Origin: Anaerolinea thermophila
Lineage (GTDB): Bacteria; Chloroflexota; Anaerolineae; Anaerolineales; UBA4823
Length of the DNA: 36,222 nucleotides
Direction of reading: 5' to 3'
NCBI GenBank assembly: GCA_020724505.1
Contig: DYGV01000023.1
Span: forward strand, 1-36,222
The notes below the pieces were generated by a model. That model had not been told where the DNA came from. It saw nothing but the letters and a program-made list of their open reading frames with translations, and ran no database searches. The translations under genes and the position numbers were made by a program. Below are positions 15,342-24,200 of this stretch, in pieces (the first letter of the stretch is position 1; each line of letters opens with the position of its first letter).

Positions 15342-17060
15342 TTACCAGTTAAAGAGTTGATCCATCTCCTCCGGCGGCACATCGAAGACGGCGTTCATTG
15401 GCGGCAACGGCTCGCGGGTCATCCACTCCGGCAGGCGGTCGTGGGCGGAGGTGAAGCCGGCGCGGCGGTTGAACTCGCGCTCTAACTTAAGCGTCTCGCG
15501 CCCCAGGGCTTGCAGAGCGTCGGCGGGCGCCTCCCCGCCATAGCGCGCCTTGAGCCACGCCGGGATGGCGGGCGGCGCTGCGGCGTAGCCAAAACCGGCA
15601 AAGACGCATGCGCCCAGGGTGTCGTATCCGGCCATATTGATCTGCGCGGTGCGCGACAATTCCACCTGACCCTTTGGATCGAGGTGGTTAACCTTAGCGC
15701 GGATCGTCAAACCCGCGGTATGGTCGGCGCCTTGCGGCGAGGTGGCGTAGGTGACCCCGGTGCCTTTAATAGCGCGTGGGTCGTAAGCGGAAATAGCCTG
15801 GTTCTTCACCACCGGGACGCGTTCCACGCCCAGCACCTGGCCGGCGATTGCAGGCCCATTGCCCAGGATTCGCCCCAGCGGTGTGTTTTGGCGGATTTCC
15901 TTCAAGAGCTGCATGGCGCGTTCTCCATCGCCGAATTCCAGCAGCCCCGCGTCCGCCGCCACGCCCAGCGCCGCGCCAATCTCGATGCTGTCCAGGCCGA
16001 GATCATTCACCTCGTGATTCAATCGCGCAATCGTGTCCAGGTCGCCGATGCCCAGGTTAGAACCCATCAGGCCGATGGTCTCATATTCCAGCGGCGAGAC
16101 AATCGCCTTGCCGTCCGGCCCGCCAAAGACATTTGAACTGCGGATGGTGCAGCCGGCCATGCAGGCATGCGAGGGGTCGCACTCGCCGTCGCGTTGCAAT
16201 AGAACCTGGCGCAGATATTCACCAGAGATATTTTCGGCGCTTTCGAACTGTCCGCTGCGGAAGCTGCGCGTGGGCAGGCAGCCAAAGCCCTGACACATCA
16301 TCACAATCCCCGCCGTGCCGTAGTCGCGGTAAGTGGCAGTTTGCGGGTGAGCCATCAAGGCTTGAGTGAATTCTTTTTGCGCTGCTTTGAACGCCTGGGG
16401 GTCAGCCAGAGGCGGTTTTGCGCCGCCGCTGCCGTCAATGACGATCGCCTTTAGCCCCTTTTGACCCATCACCGCGCCGATGCCGCCGCGCGCCGAAATG
16501 CGCGAGGGCGAGCGGTCTTTGTCCAGGTTTTGTATGCCAGCCGTCCGCAGGCGCATCTCGCCGCCGGGGCCAATTAGGGCAATGGCAACTTTATCGCCAT
16601 AGCGCTGAAGCAGAGGTGGAACGACGTCATACACACCCAGGCCAGCCAGGTCGTCGGCGGGCTCGAAACGCACTCCATCGGCGCTCAGATGCAGCAGTTG
16701 CCAGCCGGGTTCGACAGGCTGTTCTTCGATGATCAGCGCCTTGACGCCCAGCAATGCAAGCTGCAGACCGGTGCGGCCGCCGGCATTAGCTTCTTTGACG
16801 CCGCCGGTGAGCGGGCTTTTCGCCCCAATCGAGATGCGGTCGGTGCTGGAGATCATGTGACCGACCAAAAGACCTGGAGCGAAGATCAACTTGTTGCGCG
16901 GGCCCAATGGGTCGCAAGTTGGATCCACCTCGTCCAATAAAATGCGCGCCAGCAAACCGCGCCCGCCCAGCCGTTCCCAACTGGCTGGAACTGCCTCGCG
17001 GCGGAAGGATTTTTCGCGCATGTTGACACGCCAGACAGCCGGGGAAATTGAGGACGTCAT
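15342..17060 (-). CDS. Aldehyde:ferredoxin oxidoreductase family tungsten enzyme
   Basis: This 572-residue member of the AOR family oxidises aldehydes to carboxylic acids with ferredoxin, using a tungsten bis-pyranopterin. The N domain has GGRGLLARIL, SSTDRISIGAKSPLTGG and GGIGAVMGQKGLKAIV, all family signatures. The cluster region shows C294, C300 and C304 (CDPSHACMAGC); in Pyrococcus AOR the ligands are C-x2-C-x3-C, so the first position is Ser297 here and C294 or a histidine may replace it. C485 in DTLGAC matches the fourth ligand. The chain is slightly shorter than the usual 605-620 residues. GGAGGT lies close before the ATG. It starts 22 bp after the transketolase C gene, in the same transcription unit. 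The substrate is not identifiable. Confidence 0.92.
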   Translation of the reverse strand: MTSSISPAVWRVNMREKSFRREAVPASWERLGGRGLLARILLDEVDPTCDPLGPRNKLIFAPGLLVGHMISSTDRISIGAKSPLTGGVKEANAGGRTGLQLALLGVKALIIEEQPVEPGWQLLHLSADGVRFEPADDLAGLGVYDVVPPLLQRYGDKVAIALIGPGGEMRLRTAGIQNLDKDRSPSRISARGGIGAVMGQKGLKAIVIDGSGGAKPPLADPQAFKAAQKEFTQALMAHPQTATYRDYGTAGIVMMCQGFGCLPTRSFRSGQFESAENISGEYLRQVLLQRDGECDPSHACMAGCTIRSSNVFGGPDGKAIVSPLEYETIGLMGSNLGIGDLDTIARLNHEVNDLGLDSIEIGAALGVAADAGLLEFGDGERAMQLLKEIRQNTPLGRILGNGPAIAGQVLGVERVPVVKNQAISAYDPRAIKGTGVTYATSPQGADHTAGLTIRAKVNHLDPKGQVELSRTAQINMAGYDTLGACVFAGFGYAAAPPAIPAWLKARYGGEAPADALQALGRETLKLEREFNRRAGFTSAHDRLPEWMTREPLPPMNAVFDVPPEEMDQLFNW

Positions 17061-17082
17061 ACTACCTCCAGATAATAATTGA

Positions 17083-18018
17083 TTATCTCATCAAGGCTTT
17101 CGCTGCCTCAGCGATATGCCGTGGGGTCAGGCCATACTTCTCTAACAGAGCGTTATTGTCCGCCGATTCGCCGTAAACATCGCGCCAGCCAACGCGCTTC
17201 ATCGGGGTCGGATAATGCTCGCCCAGGGTCTCCGCAACAGCGCCGCCCAGCCCGCCCAGGATGGTGTGATCCTCGGCGGTCACCACACGACCGGTGCGTT
17301 GTGCTGCATAAATGATGGCCTGCTCGTCCAGCGGTTTGATGGTGGGCAAATGCAGCACGTAGGCGTGAATGCCTTCGGCAGCCAGCAGGTCGGCGGCTTC
17401 CAGACAGCGTACAGTTTGCTCGCCAGTGCCGATCAACGCCACGTCCTCCCCGTCGGCCAGGACAACGCCCTTGCCAATCTGAAAACGGTAACTATCGTCG
17501 AAGATGGTTTTGTAAGGGTCACGCGTCAGGCGCAGATAAGCTGGCCCGTCCAAGTCATACACCAGTGCATACATAGCTTTGCGTACTTCCACATCATCCG
17601 CTGGCGCAATTACGGTCATGTTGGGCATGGCACGGAAGATGGTGATGTCTTCCACCGATTGGTGTGTTTTGCCGGTCTTTCCGGTCAGGATACCGCTGTA
17701 AGCGCCCGTGATGATGACGTGCAAGCCCGGTTGAGCGATCACCACGCGGATCTGATCCAGGTCGCGCTTGGCAGAGAAAGCGGCGAAGGTGCTGATAAAT
17801 GGGATGAACCCCAGGGTTGCCAATCCTGCAGCCACGCCGGCCATGTTCTGCTCCGCAATACCCATCTCAAAGAATCTCTCCGGGCGCGCGTTGGCGACGA
17901 TGTCGGCGCGGGTGGAGTTTGCCAGGTCGCCATCCAAAACCAGGACGCGGGGATTTTGGTCAATCAGTTCGACCAGAGTTTCGCCGAAGACAACGCGTTG
18001 TGCTTTGGTGGTGGTCAT
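17083..18018 (-). CDS. Transketolase, C-terminal subunit
   Basis: This 311-residue subunit carries the pyrimidine-binding and C-terminal domains of a split transketolase, which moves two-carbon ketol units between sugar phosphates or aldehydes using thiamine diphosphate. FEMGIAEQNMAGVAAGLA contains the conserved catalytic Glu that activates the cofactor. TGAYSGILTGKTGKTHQSVEDI and YLRLTRDP follow the family pattern. The ATG at 18018 is preceded by GGGAGGAAA at good spacing; a TTG two codons earlier overlaps the N-subunit stop codon. It lies 2 bp after the N-subunit gene and 22 bp before AOR. Split transketolases of this type are often pathway-specific rather than the housekeeping enzyme. Confidence 0.93.
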   Translation of the reverse strand: MTTTKAQRVVFGETLVELIDQNPRVLVLDGDLANSTRADIVANARPERFFEMGIAEQNMAGVAAGLATLGFIPFISTFAAFSAKRDLDQIRVVIAQPGLHVIITGAYSGILTGKTGKTHQSVEDITIFRAMPNMTVIAPADDVEVRKAMYALVYDLDGPAYLRLTRDPYKTIFDDSYRFQIGKGVVLADGEDVALIGTGEQTVRCLEAADLLAAEGIHAYVLHLPTIKPLDEQAIIYAAQRTGRVVTAEDHTILGGLGGAVAETLGEHYPTPMKRVGWRDVYGESADNNALLEKYGLTPRHIAEAAKALMR

Positions 18019-18020
18019 AG

Positions 18021-18899
18021 TCAATTTCCTCCCTGGCTGACAGCCAAAAGATCACTCTGTCCAAGCTCGGCGAGAGCAACGCTCAGTTCTTCCTGGGTTG
18101 GCACACGGGCATGCCATTCGTATTGATCTTCCATAAAGCTGACGCCTCTGCCTTTCACGGTGTGGGCGATGATGATGGTCGGCTTGCCGTGCGTGGATTT
18201 CGCCTCTTCGACTGCGGCGATGAAGGCAGCCATATCATGACCATCGGTTTCGATCACATGCCAGCCAAACGCCTGCCATTTCTGCGCCGGATTTTCGATG
18301 GGAGTTAGCATGTGCTCACCCGGCGCATTTCGCCAGCCATATTGCTGCAAGCCATTATAGTCCAGGATGGCGGTCAAATTATCCAGTCTATAGCGCGCCG
18401 CCACAAACGCCGCCTCCCACACCTGGCCTTCTTGAGATTCTCCATCGCCCAGGATCACGTAAGTGCGGAAGGACTTTCCCAGCAGGCGGGCGCCCAGCGC
18501 CATGCCCAACCCCGGCGAAAGCCCCTGTCCCAGCGAGCCGCTGGACATATCTATCCCAGGCGTCTTGGTCATGTCTGGGTGTCCTTGCATCCGTGAATCA
18601 ATGGCGTCGAAGGTAAAAAGTTCTTCGAGCGGGAAGTAGCCGCGTTCGGCTAAGACCGTGTATAAGGCAATCGTCGAATGTCCTTTGGACAGAATGAAAC
18701 GATCCCGATCTTCCCAGTTTGGGCGATCGGGATCAATGTTCAAGATGTGGAAATACAGAGCCACCAGCATATCCGCGCAGGACAACGGCCCACCGACATG
18801 CCCTGCGCCGGCGTGATGGACCGCCAGTAGAACGCGCGCTCGCACCCGGGCGGCAATCTCTTTAAGCTCTTGCAGGCGTTGTGGAGTGAGTGGTTTCAT
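18021..18899 (-). CDS. Transketolase, N-terminal subunit
   Basis: This 292-residue subunit binds the diphosphate part of thiamine diphosphate. GDGESQEGQVWEAAFVAARYRLDNL followed by DYNGLQ is the ThDP-binding GDG...N motif. Family histidines appear in HHAGAGHVGG, LSKGHSTIALY and MQGHPDM, and the chain contains GSLGQGLSPGLGMALG. A GGGAGGAA ribosome binding site lies inside the end of the preceding IclR gene, nine bases before the ATG, which places both in one transcript (3 bp between genes). It acts with the C-terminal subunit encoded 2 bp downstream. Confidence 0.93.
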   Translation of the reverse strand: MKPLTPQRLQELKEIAARVRARVLLAVHHAGAGHVGGPLSCADMLVALYFHILNIDPDRPNWEDRDRFILSKGHSTIALYTVLAERGYFPLEELFTFDAIDSRMQGHPDMTKTPGIDMSSGSLGQGLSPGLGMALGARLLGKSFRTYVILGDGESQEGQVWEAAFVAARYRLDNLTAILDYNGLQQYGWRNAPGEHMLTPIENPAQKWQAFGWHVIETDGHDMAAFIAAVEEAKSTHGKPTIIIAHTVKGRGVSFMEDQYEWHARVPTQEELSVALAELGQSDLLAVSQGGN

Positions 18900-18902
18900 A
18901 GG

Positions 18903-19733
18903 TTAAAGTTCCTCCCGAAATCCCAACTGGCGCGAGATGTGCTGCGCGTTCTCTCGCACAATTCGAGATAGCTCAGCAATCCGCGCCGGCTCGAAGCGCC
19001 GCACCAGCCCGCTCAGGCTGATAGCAGCGACGACCTTCCCGGAATGGTCGCGCAGCGGTGCGCCAACGGCGGCGATACCCAAGGTGACATCCTCCATACT
19101 GACAACATACCCTTGGCGCCGGGTGAGGGCGACATCCTGCAGCAGCGCTTCCAGGTTAGACAGGGTGGAGGGGGTGAGCGCCGGCAAACCAGTGCGTTTG
19201 GCATACTCGCGCAGTTCGGCATCGTTCATTCCAGAGAGCAGCGCGCGCGGCGCCGCGCCGCAATGCAACGGCTGGCGTCCGCCAACGCGCAACGCGAAGA
19301 TGTTGACCTCGTGCGCAGCTTCCACTCGTTCGATGCACAATGCCTCGTCGCCGTCGCGCACGCAGAGGAAGGCGGCCTCGCCGGTCTGCTCCACCATGTT
19401 GGTCAGATATGGAAGCGCCATACGGCGCACATCAATCTGGCTTTGATAGTAAGCGCCCAATTCGAACAAACGCACCCCCAGGCAGTATTTGCGCCCGTCG
19501 GGGGCACGCTCGATATAGCCGCGTCGCTCCAGCGTAGATAGCAAACGATAGGCAGTCGCTTTATTCACCCCAGCCTGACTGGCGATGGCAGTAAGCCCGA
19601 TCTCCCGCCCAAAACGCGGGAAAACCTCCAGCAGATCGAGAGCGCGCTCAACGGACTGCACTCCTTCGAGATTCGAGCGACGGGAAACCTTGGATAGGGT
19701 CTGAACGGGCGATTGTTTCACATTACGAACCAT
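18903..19733 (-). CDS. IclR-family transcriptional regulator
   Basis: This 276-residue regulator has an N-terminal winged helix (about 24-85: VQSVERALDLLEVFPRFG, LTAIASQAGVNKATAYRLLSTLERRGYIER) and a C-terminal IclR effector domain (about 100-270), with PLHCGAAPRALLSGM and GIAAVGAPLRDHSGKVVAAISLSG. The GAF-like domain binds a small organic acid or sugar derivative in known members. It is the first gene of the transketolase-AOR-LarA transcript and diverges from the FAD oxidase gene, so control of both sides is plausible. A 13-bp inverted repeat covers its own start codon. A 20-residue basic extension precedes the DNA-binding domain. Confidence 0.93.
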   Translation of the reverse strand: MVRNVKQSPVQTLSKVSRRSNLEGVQSVERALDLLEVFPRFGREIGLTAIASQAGVNKATAYRLLSTLERRGYIERAPDGRKYCLGVRLFELGAYYQSQIDVRRMALPYLTNMVEQTGEAAFLCVRDGDEALCIERVEAAHEVNIFALRVGGRQPLHCGAAPRALLSGMNDAELREYAKRTGLPALTPSTLSNLEALLQDVALTRRQGYVVSMEDVTLGIAAVGAPLRDHSGKVVAAISLSGLVRRFEPARIAELSRIVRENAQHISRQLGFREEL

Positions 19734-19739
19734 CGGTTC
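19727..19739. promoter_or_regulatory. Inverted repeat over the IclR start codon, possible autoregulatory operator
   Basis: The arms GAACC (19727-19731) and GGTTC (19735-19739) flank ATC, forming a perfect 5-3-5 inverted repeat that includes the IclR start codon, just downstream of its promoter. IclR regulators commonly bind such short palindromes, but assignment rests on position only. Confidence 0.35.
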
Positions 19740-19749
19740 ATTTTATGTA

Positions 19750-19778
19750 ATTATATCATGGTCATCGCTCTCATGCAA
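19750..19778 (-). promoter_or_regulatory. Promoter of the IclR-transketolase-AOR-LarA unit
   Basis: On the minus strand TTGCAT (19778-19773) and a consensus TATAAT (19755-19750) are 17 bases apart. The leader would be only about 10 nt. Confidence 0.55.
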
Positions 19779-19827
19779 CCAGGAATAAGGCGCTAAAGCG
19801 TTCGGCGCGTCGGTCCCATTAAGAGTT

Positions 19828-19833
19828 TATAAT
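19828..19833 (+). promoter_or_regulatory. -10 element of the FAD oxidase promoter
   Basis: A consensus TATAAT lies 18 bases before the ATG, with GGGAGGGAA directly ahead of the start codon. No good -35 element is seen, which would fit activator dependence. The small palindrome CGCTAAAGCG (19791-19800) lies upstream. Confidence 0.4.
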
Positions 19834-19851
19834 AACCATGCGGGAGGGAAC

Positions 19852-21192
19852 ATGAAACCATTACCAGATTCGCCTTTATCTTTATGGCTCGACACCTTCG
19901 GCGATTATGCGCCTGCGCCATCCTTGCAGGGCGACCGTGAGGTGGATGTGGCTGTCATCGGCGGGGGATTTACCGGCTTAATGACAGCTTATGAGTTAAA
20001 GCGCGCCGAGCCTGCCTTGCAGGTGGCTGTGCTTGAAGCGATGACCGTCGGTTATGGCGCCAGCGGACGCAACGGTTCTTTTGCCATGACCGTCGTCGGG
20101 TTGGGCTTTGGCGTGGCACCCATGCTGATGGGAGTGGAGAGGTTCAAAGCCGCCCATCGCTATATGATGCGCGCCGTGGATGAGTTGGACGCTTTCATTC
20201 AACGGGAAAACCTGGACTGCGACCGCATCCGCCCCGGCTTCTTGCGCACGGCGACCACCGAGGGCTACGTCCGACGCCTGCAACATGACGTGGAGCGGAT
20301 GAACGCCTTCGGGTTCGATGATATTTACTGGATAGAGCGGGATGAAGTGCGCGCCCGCGTCAATTCCCCCCGCTACCTGGGGGCATTATGGGAACCGCGC
20401 CTGGTGCTGGTCAACCCCGCCAGGCTGGCGCCCGCCGAGCGCCAACTGGTTTTGCGCCTCGGTGTAGAAGTTTACGAAAATACCCCTGTTTTAGAAATCA
20501 CCACGAAACCTAAATTTCATCTGAAAACGCCTAACGGAATTTTACGCAGCGAAAAGCTGGTCTTCGCTACGAATGCTTATTCTCATCTGTTTCCCGCCTT
20601 GCGCCGCAAGCAAATCCCCGCCTTCACCTACATGGTCGCCACCGAACCGCTAACCCCTGAGCAACTGCAACCCATCGGCTGGCAGGGTCGTGAAGGTATC
20701 GAAGATGCGCGCAATCTCATCCACTACTACCGTTTGACGCCCGATAACCGGCTGGTGATGGGCGGCGGTCCGGTGGGGTTGACCTTTGCCAACGACTTAA
20801 ACGCCGACCGGAACGAGGCGGCCTGGCGTCACCTGGAGGAGCATATCCGCTTTTTGTTCCCCTCCTTGAGCCAGGCGCACATCACACATCGCTGGGGCGG
20901 CCCTTTTTCGGTGACGGTAGATCTGACACCAGCCATGGGTTACATCGGCGACGACCGACGGGCGGTGTACAGCCTGGGCTGCATTGGGCATGGCGTTTCG
21001 ATGAGCCACCTCAACGCCCAAACACTGCGCGACATGCTGCTGGAGCGCCAGACTGATCTAATCGAAAACCCCTTCGTCAGAAAATGGATGATCCCATGGC
21101 CGCCAGAGCCGCTGCGCAGCATGGTTGCCTATTCTTTACGAGGCTACCTGCAACTGGAAGACTGGGCGTACGAGCGCGGTATGTCTGACTGA
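19852..21192 (+). CDS. DAO-family FAD-dependent amine/amino-acid oxidoreductase (PuuB/OrdL-like)
   Basis: This 446-residue flavoprotein has an N-terminal Rossmann motif [17 protein letters not shown] (residues 29-45) followed by [11 protein letters not shown], the signature shared by gamma-glutamylputrescine oxidase and other DadA/OrdL-type oxidoreductases. The C-terminal part has [13 protein letters not shown] and [20 protein letters not shown], followed by [21 protein letters not shown]. The start is set by GGGAGGGAA immediately upstream. It would oxidise a C-N bond of an amine or amino acid and release an aldehyde or ketoacid. It diverges from the IclR gene (118 bp between starts), so it may share regulation, and an aldehyde product could feed the AOR; that link is inference. 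Confidence 0.88.
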   Translation: MKPLPDSPLSLWLDTFGDYAPAPSLQGDREVDVAVIGGGFTGLMTAYELKRAEPALQVAVLEAMTVGYGASGRNGSFAMTVVGLGFGVAPMLMGVERFKAAHRYMMRAVDELDAFIQRENLDCDRIRPGFLRTATTEGYVRRLQHDVERMNAFGFDDIYWIERDEVRARVNSPRYLGALWEPRLVLVNPARLAPAERQLVLRLGVEVYENTPVLEITTKPKFHLKTPNGILRSEKLVFATNAYSHLFPALRRKQIPAFTYMVATEPLTPEQLQPIGWQGREGIEDARNLIHYYRLTPDNRLVMGGGPVGLTFANDLNADRNEAAWRHLEEHIRFLFPSLSQAHITHRWGGPFSVTVDLTPAMGYIGDDRRAVYSLGCIGHGVSMSHLNAQTLRDMLLERQTDLIENPFVRKWMIPWPPEPLRSMVAYSLRGYLQLEDWAYERGMSD

Positions 21193-21202
21193 GTATTACG
21201 AA

Positions 21203-21233
21203 CCCACCCGCAGATTTGGAATCTGCGGGTGGG
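21203..21233. terminator. Bidirectional terminator hairpin between convergent genes
   Basis: A perfect 14-bp stem (21203-21216 with 21220-21233) closes a three-base loop. It sits between the stop of the FAD oxidase gene and the end of the macroglobulin gene, and can serve both. There is no clear T-run on either side, so termination may be incomplete. Confidence 0.65.
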
Positions 21234-21249
21234 GCGTAGGGCTGCAATA

Positions 21250-24200
21250 TTAAGGACGAATTTCGAACACCGAGCCGGCGCTGTTTGCCTGCACCTCCGG
21301 GAAATAAAGCTGCCAGGCGCGGGCGGGTAGAACGCGGTATTCGCCGGGCTGGAGCAACACCAGCGTATAAGTGAGTTCGTAGGTCCCCGCTGGCAGATGC
21401 CGAATAGTCCACGATATGTGATCGTCGTAGATTTGCGGTGTGTTGAACAGCCACCACCCCCAACCCTGGCTGTACGGTCGGCGCGGATCATAGACGGTTT
21501 GCATCTCCGGCTCTCCATCCACGCCAAGCTGGCTGGTTTGTAGGCGCGTATCCAGAATCTCTGCACCGGCGGGGATGTAATCCGAAACCGCCAAATAGTA
21601 TAGATCGTGCGGCGCAGTGAGCGTCAGGCGCACTGTGACTTTTTGCCCGGCTTTTGCAGATTGGATTGGCTGGCACGGTTCCGGTGCGCAGGCGTCGCCG
21701 AATGGATAGACAGCGCGCGCCAGGCTCACACCTTGTGATAGCGGCGCGATTTCCTCAACCGGTCGGCTGACTTGCAATCCAACTGCATAGTAGAGTCGCC
21801 CAGCGCCTCCATCACGCCGGATAGTCAGTGGATTGGGGTAATCTGGGTAGAGGCGGCTCAACGGCGTTTGGGCAACCACAGGCGTGATCTGTTGCGCTTC
21901 GGCGGCTTTTCCCTGGGCGATGATATTGCCATTCAAAGCCGCTTCGAACGTGAAATTGCCCGCCAATTCACCGGTGCCCTGAATGATTTTATTCAGGGCG
22001 AGCAACGTCCAGGCGGCGGAGTAGCTGGACGCCCAGCCGCCATCGGCGCTGCGGTTCGCCATCAGAAAACGCACGGCGTCCGCCGCCAGCGGCGAACCGG
22101 GGTCGTGCTGCGCCAGGGCGAACAAGACGATGGCGCTGTTGGAAAGATCGGTCTGCATGTTCATGCCCGCCGCCAACAAGCCGCTCTCGTCCTGGCGCAT
22201 TTCCCAATAAGCGCCGGTAGCCGAACGCACTGCGTTGGACTGTAAATCCGAGAGGATGGTTTGCACTTCGCTCGCGCCTGGTTGCTGGCGCTCTAACGCT
22301 AAAGCCAGGAGCGCCTGCGCCCAGGGGCTGAGCTGGTCACGCTCCTGGATCAATCGCGCAATCGCCTCCCCATCGCCCGCATCGGCCTCGCTCAAGACAT
22401 ATTCCTGGAACGCCAAACGATCCCATTGCCAGGGCTGTAAGGGTTGCCCACTCTCAGAGCTTTGCGGCTCAGCCTCTTTCAGATAATCTATGGCACGTTG
22501 GATCGTATCCTGGCTGACTGTAATCCCCGCCTGGCGGGCGCGCAGTAAGCCAAAAAGCACGTAGGAAGTGACATAAGCGTCGCTTTCTTCGCCTTTCCAC
22601 CAGCCCCAGCCGCCGTCGTAATTTTGACGCGCCAGCAAGCGCAACAAGCCCTCATTGAGGGTGCGATCCAGACGGCTCTTCAACCCTGGGTCCTCGACGC
22701 CGAAGGTTTGCAGCGTACGATAAGCCTCCAGATTGGGCAAGAAGCTGGACAGCACCTGCTCTGCGCTTTCAAAGGGCTGGGTCTCCAGCGCATCCAACGC
22801 TTTGATCATCGCTGCAGCCAGCGAGGGAGAGAGTTCAACGTCCAACTCGCCGCTCTGAGCTTCAAAGGAGCGCGGCAGGCTGACCAGCTCAGTTAACTCG
22901 CCGGCAGCGTCCATCACGCCCGAAGTGCGAAACGTGTGCGGAGCGAAATAACGCAACACCGGCAACGCGCCTCGCGCAGGACGGGTTGCATCCTGGTAAG
23001 AACCGCTCTGGGCGGAGAAGATCAGGTCAACTTGATCTACGTCCTGCACCACGCCCCACCATTCCAGGCGAGCGCGCCCGTGGGCTGGGACGCTCACTTG
23101 TTGCGTCTGGCGGTTCGCCTCGTCCAGAAGCAAGCCGTTGGCCTGCAACGAGGCTTCCACTTGCAATTCAACATCGGTGTTGTTCTGCACAACGGCCGAA
23201 ACCTGAGTATGGTCGTTGACGACAAAGAAGCGCGGCGTCACAGGTCGTATCAGCAATTCTTTGGTAGCGATCACCTGGGTCTGCGCCTGACCAACGCGTG
23301 TATCCAGGGTGGCGCCGCGCGTCTCCACCTGCCAGGTGGTGAGGGTATCCGGCAGGTTCAAACGCACCTGCGCCCGGCCGTTGGCGTCGGTGACGATTTC
23401 GGCGTTCCAATAGGCGGTGTCGGGGAATTCCTCGCGCGCCACCTGGGGCGCCTCCGCGCCGCCGCCCCCGCCCAACCCGCCAGCCAGGATCATTTGCCGC
23501 CGGTTATAGGCCGCCAGCGCCAGGCTGGTGCGCACGCCGATGGGCTGCTCGGCGTAGAAAGCGCTGACAATATCTGGCGAATTTGGCTCTGCTAAAGCCA
23601 GCACGGCCAGGTCAACCACCGAGAGCGAAAATTCGCCCTGCGCCGGATTGCCGGCGGCGTCTGTCACCTGCAAATCGAAGGTCACTGCGTCGCCTGGCGC
23701 AGCGCGTTGCGGTTCGCTGACCAAGCGCACCTGTAATATCTGCTCGACCGGCGCTACTGGAATATTAAGATAGCCCTGGCGGAAATCCGGCAAGCCTTGC
23801 TCATTGCTGCCAAGCAGCGTCACGGAAAGATACACATTCGGCGCGTAATCCGATGGCAGCGGCAGGCTCAAGTTATAACCTTCAGCAGGGATCGAGAGGA
23901 TCTCATGTTTCATCACCACGCTGCGTTCAATGGTCAACAGGGCTTGGCCTGTCTTCCCGAAGGGATTGGGGATAAAGACCTGCGCCGTGTCGCCGGGTTG
24001 ATAACCGGCTTGGTCGGCCACCAGGCGCAGGCGCGAGTTGGGCAGGTTCGGCCAGATCGCCTGGCCGGCGCCGCCCACCCACAACAAGAATTGCGAGCGC
24101 GCCCCCTTGCCTTGTCCCGCCTGCAGGTTATACACATCCAGCAGGTAGGTGCCAGGCTCTGGGGGGGTGAACGCCAGCCGCGCCCTGCCCTGCGCATCGG

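Noticed and set aside
17215..18126. 303-codon plus-strand frame opposite the transketolase genes
   Set aside because: Antisense shadow of two well-defined transketolase subunits; no start signals.
22936..23595. 219-codon plus-strand frame opposite the macroglobulin gene
   Set aside because: Antisense shadow; long antisense frames are expected in a GC-rich 6-kb gene.
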